6,856 bases of DNA from Gammaproteobacteria bacterium (GTDB lineage: Bacteria > Pseudomonadota > Gammaproteobacteria > Pseudomonadales > Azotimanducaceae). Shown here piece by piece: positions 5,497 through 6,856 of the stretch (positions are counted from its first letter, which is position 1; each line of letters starts with the position of its first letter). The notes under the pieces were generated by a model. It worked only from the letters and a program-made list of their open reading frames with translations, had not been told where the DNA came from and ran no database searches. Location: NCBI GenBank assembly GCA_026706425.1, contig JAPOYW010000365.1, forward strand, positions 1-6,856, in the 5' to 3' direction. A program made the translations under genes and the position numbers.

Positions 5497-6856
5497 ATGC
5501 ACAACATCCTCTTCCTGATGACCGATCAACAGCGCTGGGACGCGATGGGCTGCAGCGGTGGCTGGGTCGACACGCCGAATCTGGATCGCATCGCCGCCGA
5601 GGGCGTGCGTTTCAGCAACTGCGTCACGACCTCGCCGCTTTGCGTGCCGGCGCGGGTGACGCTGGCGACCGGCGCCTACCCGCACAACAACGGTGTCTGG
5701 GGCCACATTCCCTACACCGTCCCGGCGGACGCCGATAACTGGATGCGCGAGATCCGGAAACTCGGTCATCGAACCAGCCTGTTCGGCAAGACGCATCTGC
5801 ACCCGCACGGCCGCTCCGATCTCCGAGACAAGGAGGATCTGCTGCACGCCCTGGGTCTGGATGATGTGGACGAGGTCGGCGGCCCTCGCGCCTCCACGAG
5901 CGGGATGAGCCACATGACAGCGCGGTGGCAGGACAAGGGCCTGCTCGATGCGTACCGGGACGACTTCAAGGAGCGGGCGGCCAACAGGGCATGGGTAGTT
6001 CGCCCTTCCGTCCTGCCGCTCCCGGACTACTACGACGTCTATGTCGGGCAGCAGGCGAAGCGCTACCTATCAGCCTATGATCGGGACGAACCTTGGTTCT
6101 GCTGGGTCAGCTGGGGCGGTCCGCACCAGCCCTGGGACACCCCGGAACCCTATGCCAGCCGGTACGACCCCGAGTCGATGCCGCCGCCCGCGATGAACAA
6201 AGCCGACCCGCCGAGGCCGAGGGGACAAATCGACCGAAGGTTCGAGGGCATGCAACGCTATCCGCCCTTCACGACAGACGAAGTGGGCGCCATGCGCTCG
6301 GACTACGCCGGGAGCGTCTCCCTGATCGACGACCAGATTGGCGAGATTCTCGCGGTAATCGAGGAACGCCGCGAAATGGATGCGACGGTGATCGCTTTCA
6401 CCTCGGATCACGGGGAGATGAACGGGGATCATGGTCTAGTTTCCAAGAGCAACTTCTACGACGGCGCGGTCCGGGTGCCGTTGATTGTCAGGACGCCGCG
6501 TGCGGAGAACTCGGGGATCGTGAACGACTCGCCGGCGGAAACCGTCGATCTGGGACCGACTCTGGTGGAGTTGGCTGGCGGCGAACTGGCGTATCGCCAG
6601 GTCGGCAAGTCGCTGGTCGGCGCCCTCGATGGCAGTCGGCATCGCGACGATGCCCTGTCGGAGATCATGGGCGAGTTCATGCTGTTGAACGACGAGTGGA
6701 AGATCGGGCTCAACAAGGACGGCGAGACCTACATGCTGTTCAACCGCAAGAACGATCCCGACGAGGAACGAAATCTTGCGGGCCTAAGCGAGTACCGGAG
6801 CGACGCGGATGACTTGCGGCTTAAGGTTCTTGAGCGCATTGCCCAGAGCCAGATGC
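5497..6856 (+). CDS. Sulfatase, Cys-type (formylglycine-dependent), C-terminus cut by window edge
   Basis: A sulfatase of the alkaline-phosphatase superfamily, open for 453 codons and running off the right edge. It hydrolyses sulfate esters using a formylglycine made from Cys49 in the signature C-V-P-A-R (49-53; SPLCVPARVTLATG). The other active-site elements are present. Asp10-Gln11 in LMTDQQRWD are metal ligands, Lys98 and His100 lie in FGKTHLHPH, Asp304 and His305 in TSDHGEMNGDHGL, and Lys317 in SKSNFYDG. VRVPLIV follows as expected. The late segment MLFNRKNDPDEERNLAG matches the typical end of the family, so probably only tens of residues are missing. No signal peptide is seen, suggesting a cytoplasmic enzyme, as for choline-sulfatase-type proteins. 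Start: the ATG at 5497 has AAGGG 10 nt upstream; an in-frame ATG at 5488 adds three residues but has that site too close. It is divergent from the PhyH gene. A maturation enzyme (FGE or anSME) would be encoded elsewhere. The substrate is not determinable. Confidence 0.95.
   Translation, partial: MHNILFLMTDQQRWDAMGCSGGWVDTPNLDRIAAEGVRFSNCVTTSPLCVPARVTLATGAYPHNNGVWGHIPYTVPADADNWMREIRKLGHRTSLFGKTHLHPHGRSDLRDKEDLLHALGLDDVDEVGGPRASTSGMSHMTARWQDKGLLDAYRDDFKERAANRAWVVRPSVLPLPDYYDVYVGQQAKRYLSAYDRDEPWFCWVSWGGPHQPWDTPEPYASRYDPESMPPPAMNKADPPRPRGQIDRRFEGMQRYPPFTTDEVGAMRSDYAGSVSLIDDQIGEILAVIEERREMDATVIAFTSDHGEMNGDHGLVSKSNFYDGAVRVPLIVRTPRAENSGIVNDSPAETVDLGPTLVELAGGELAYRQVGKSLVGALDGSRHRDDALSEIMGEFMLLNDEWKIGLNKDGETYMLFNRKNDPDEERNLAGLSEYRSDADDLRLKVLERIAQSQM

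Noticed and set aside
5446..5913. N-terminal extension of the PhyH protein to 428 residues
   Set aside because: The extra residues are antisense to the strongly conserved start of the sulfatase, are low-complexity and Arg/Ala-rich, and do not resemble PhyH sequence.

Overview
This 6.86 kb window is GC-rich, densely coding bacterial DNA. It holds seven protein-coding genes, two of them cut by the window edges, and no RNA genes, insertion sequences or CRISPR arrays that I could see. The gene mix is an enolase-superfamily enzyme, a Gfo/Idh/MocA oxidoreductase, TauD-type and PhyH-type Fe(II)/2-oxoglutarate dioxygenases, a Cys-type sulfatase and a selenoprotein. This fits a heterotrophic, probably marine or host-associated bacterium rich in accessory catabolism (SAR202-like Chloroflexi, Poribacteria-like lineages or some Proteobacteria). 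The taxon is an inference; no marker gene is present. UGA is a normal stop elsewhere in the window and UGG is used for Trp, so the standard bacterial code applies.

Left part, + strand (1-3107): an apparent operon of four genes. They are the C-terminal part of a mandelate racemase/muconate lactonizing enzyme-like protein, a Gfo/Idh/MocA oxidoreductase starting 1 nt after it (GTG start), a 348-residue uncharacterised protein starting 1 nt after that, and, 16 nt later behind a strong GGAGG site, a UGSC-family selenoprotein. The selenoprotein gene (2586-3107) is interrupted by one in-frame TGA at 2862-2864, exactly at the U of a U-G-S-C motif. The frame continues for 80 more codons of family-like sequence. 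A hairpin with the size and spacing of a bacterial SECIS element lies directly after the TGA. A routine gene caller would report two unrelated fragments, or one truncated gene, here. This is the main discovery in the window.

Middle part, - strand (3136-5445): three co-oriented genes read right to left, a PhyH-family dioxygenase, a TauD/TfdA-family dioxygenase and a small SnoaL/NTF2-like protein. They converge on the selenoprotein operon with a gap of only 28 bp, which contains a short GC-rich hairpin.

Right part, + strand (5497-end): a sulfatase divergent from the PhyH gene. It carries the C-V-P-A-R formylglycine signature and runs off the right edge, probably missing only its last residues.

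How the parts may work together (inference): the left operon looks like sugar-acid or polyol catabolism (dehydratase/racemase plus NAD(P)-dependent dehydrogenase) joined to an uncharacterised redox pair. The right genes look like release and oxidation of sulfated or otherwise substituted organic compounds. The substrates cannot be read from the sequence. The selenocysteine insertion genes (selA, selB, selC, selD) are not in the window and must lie elsewhere if the selenoprotein is made.
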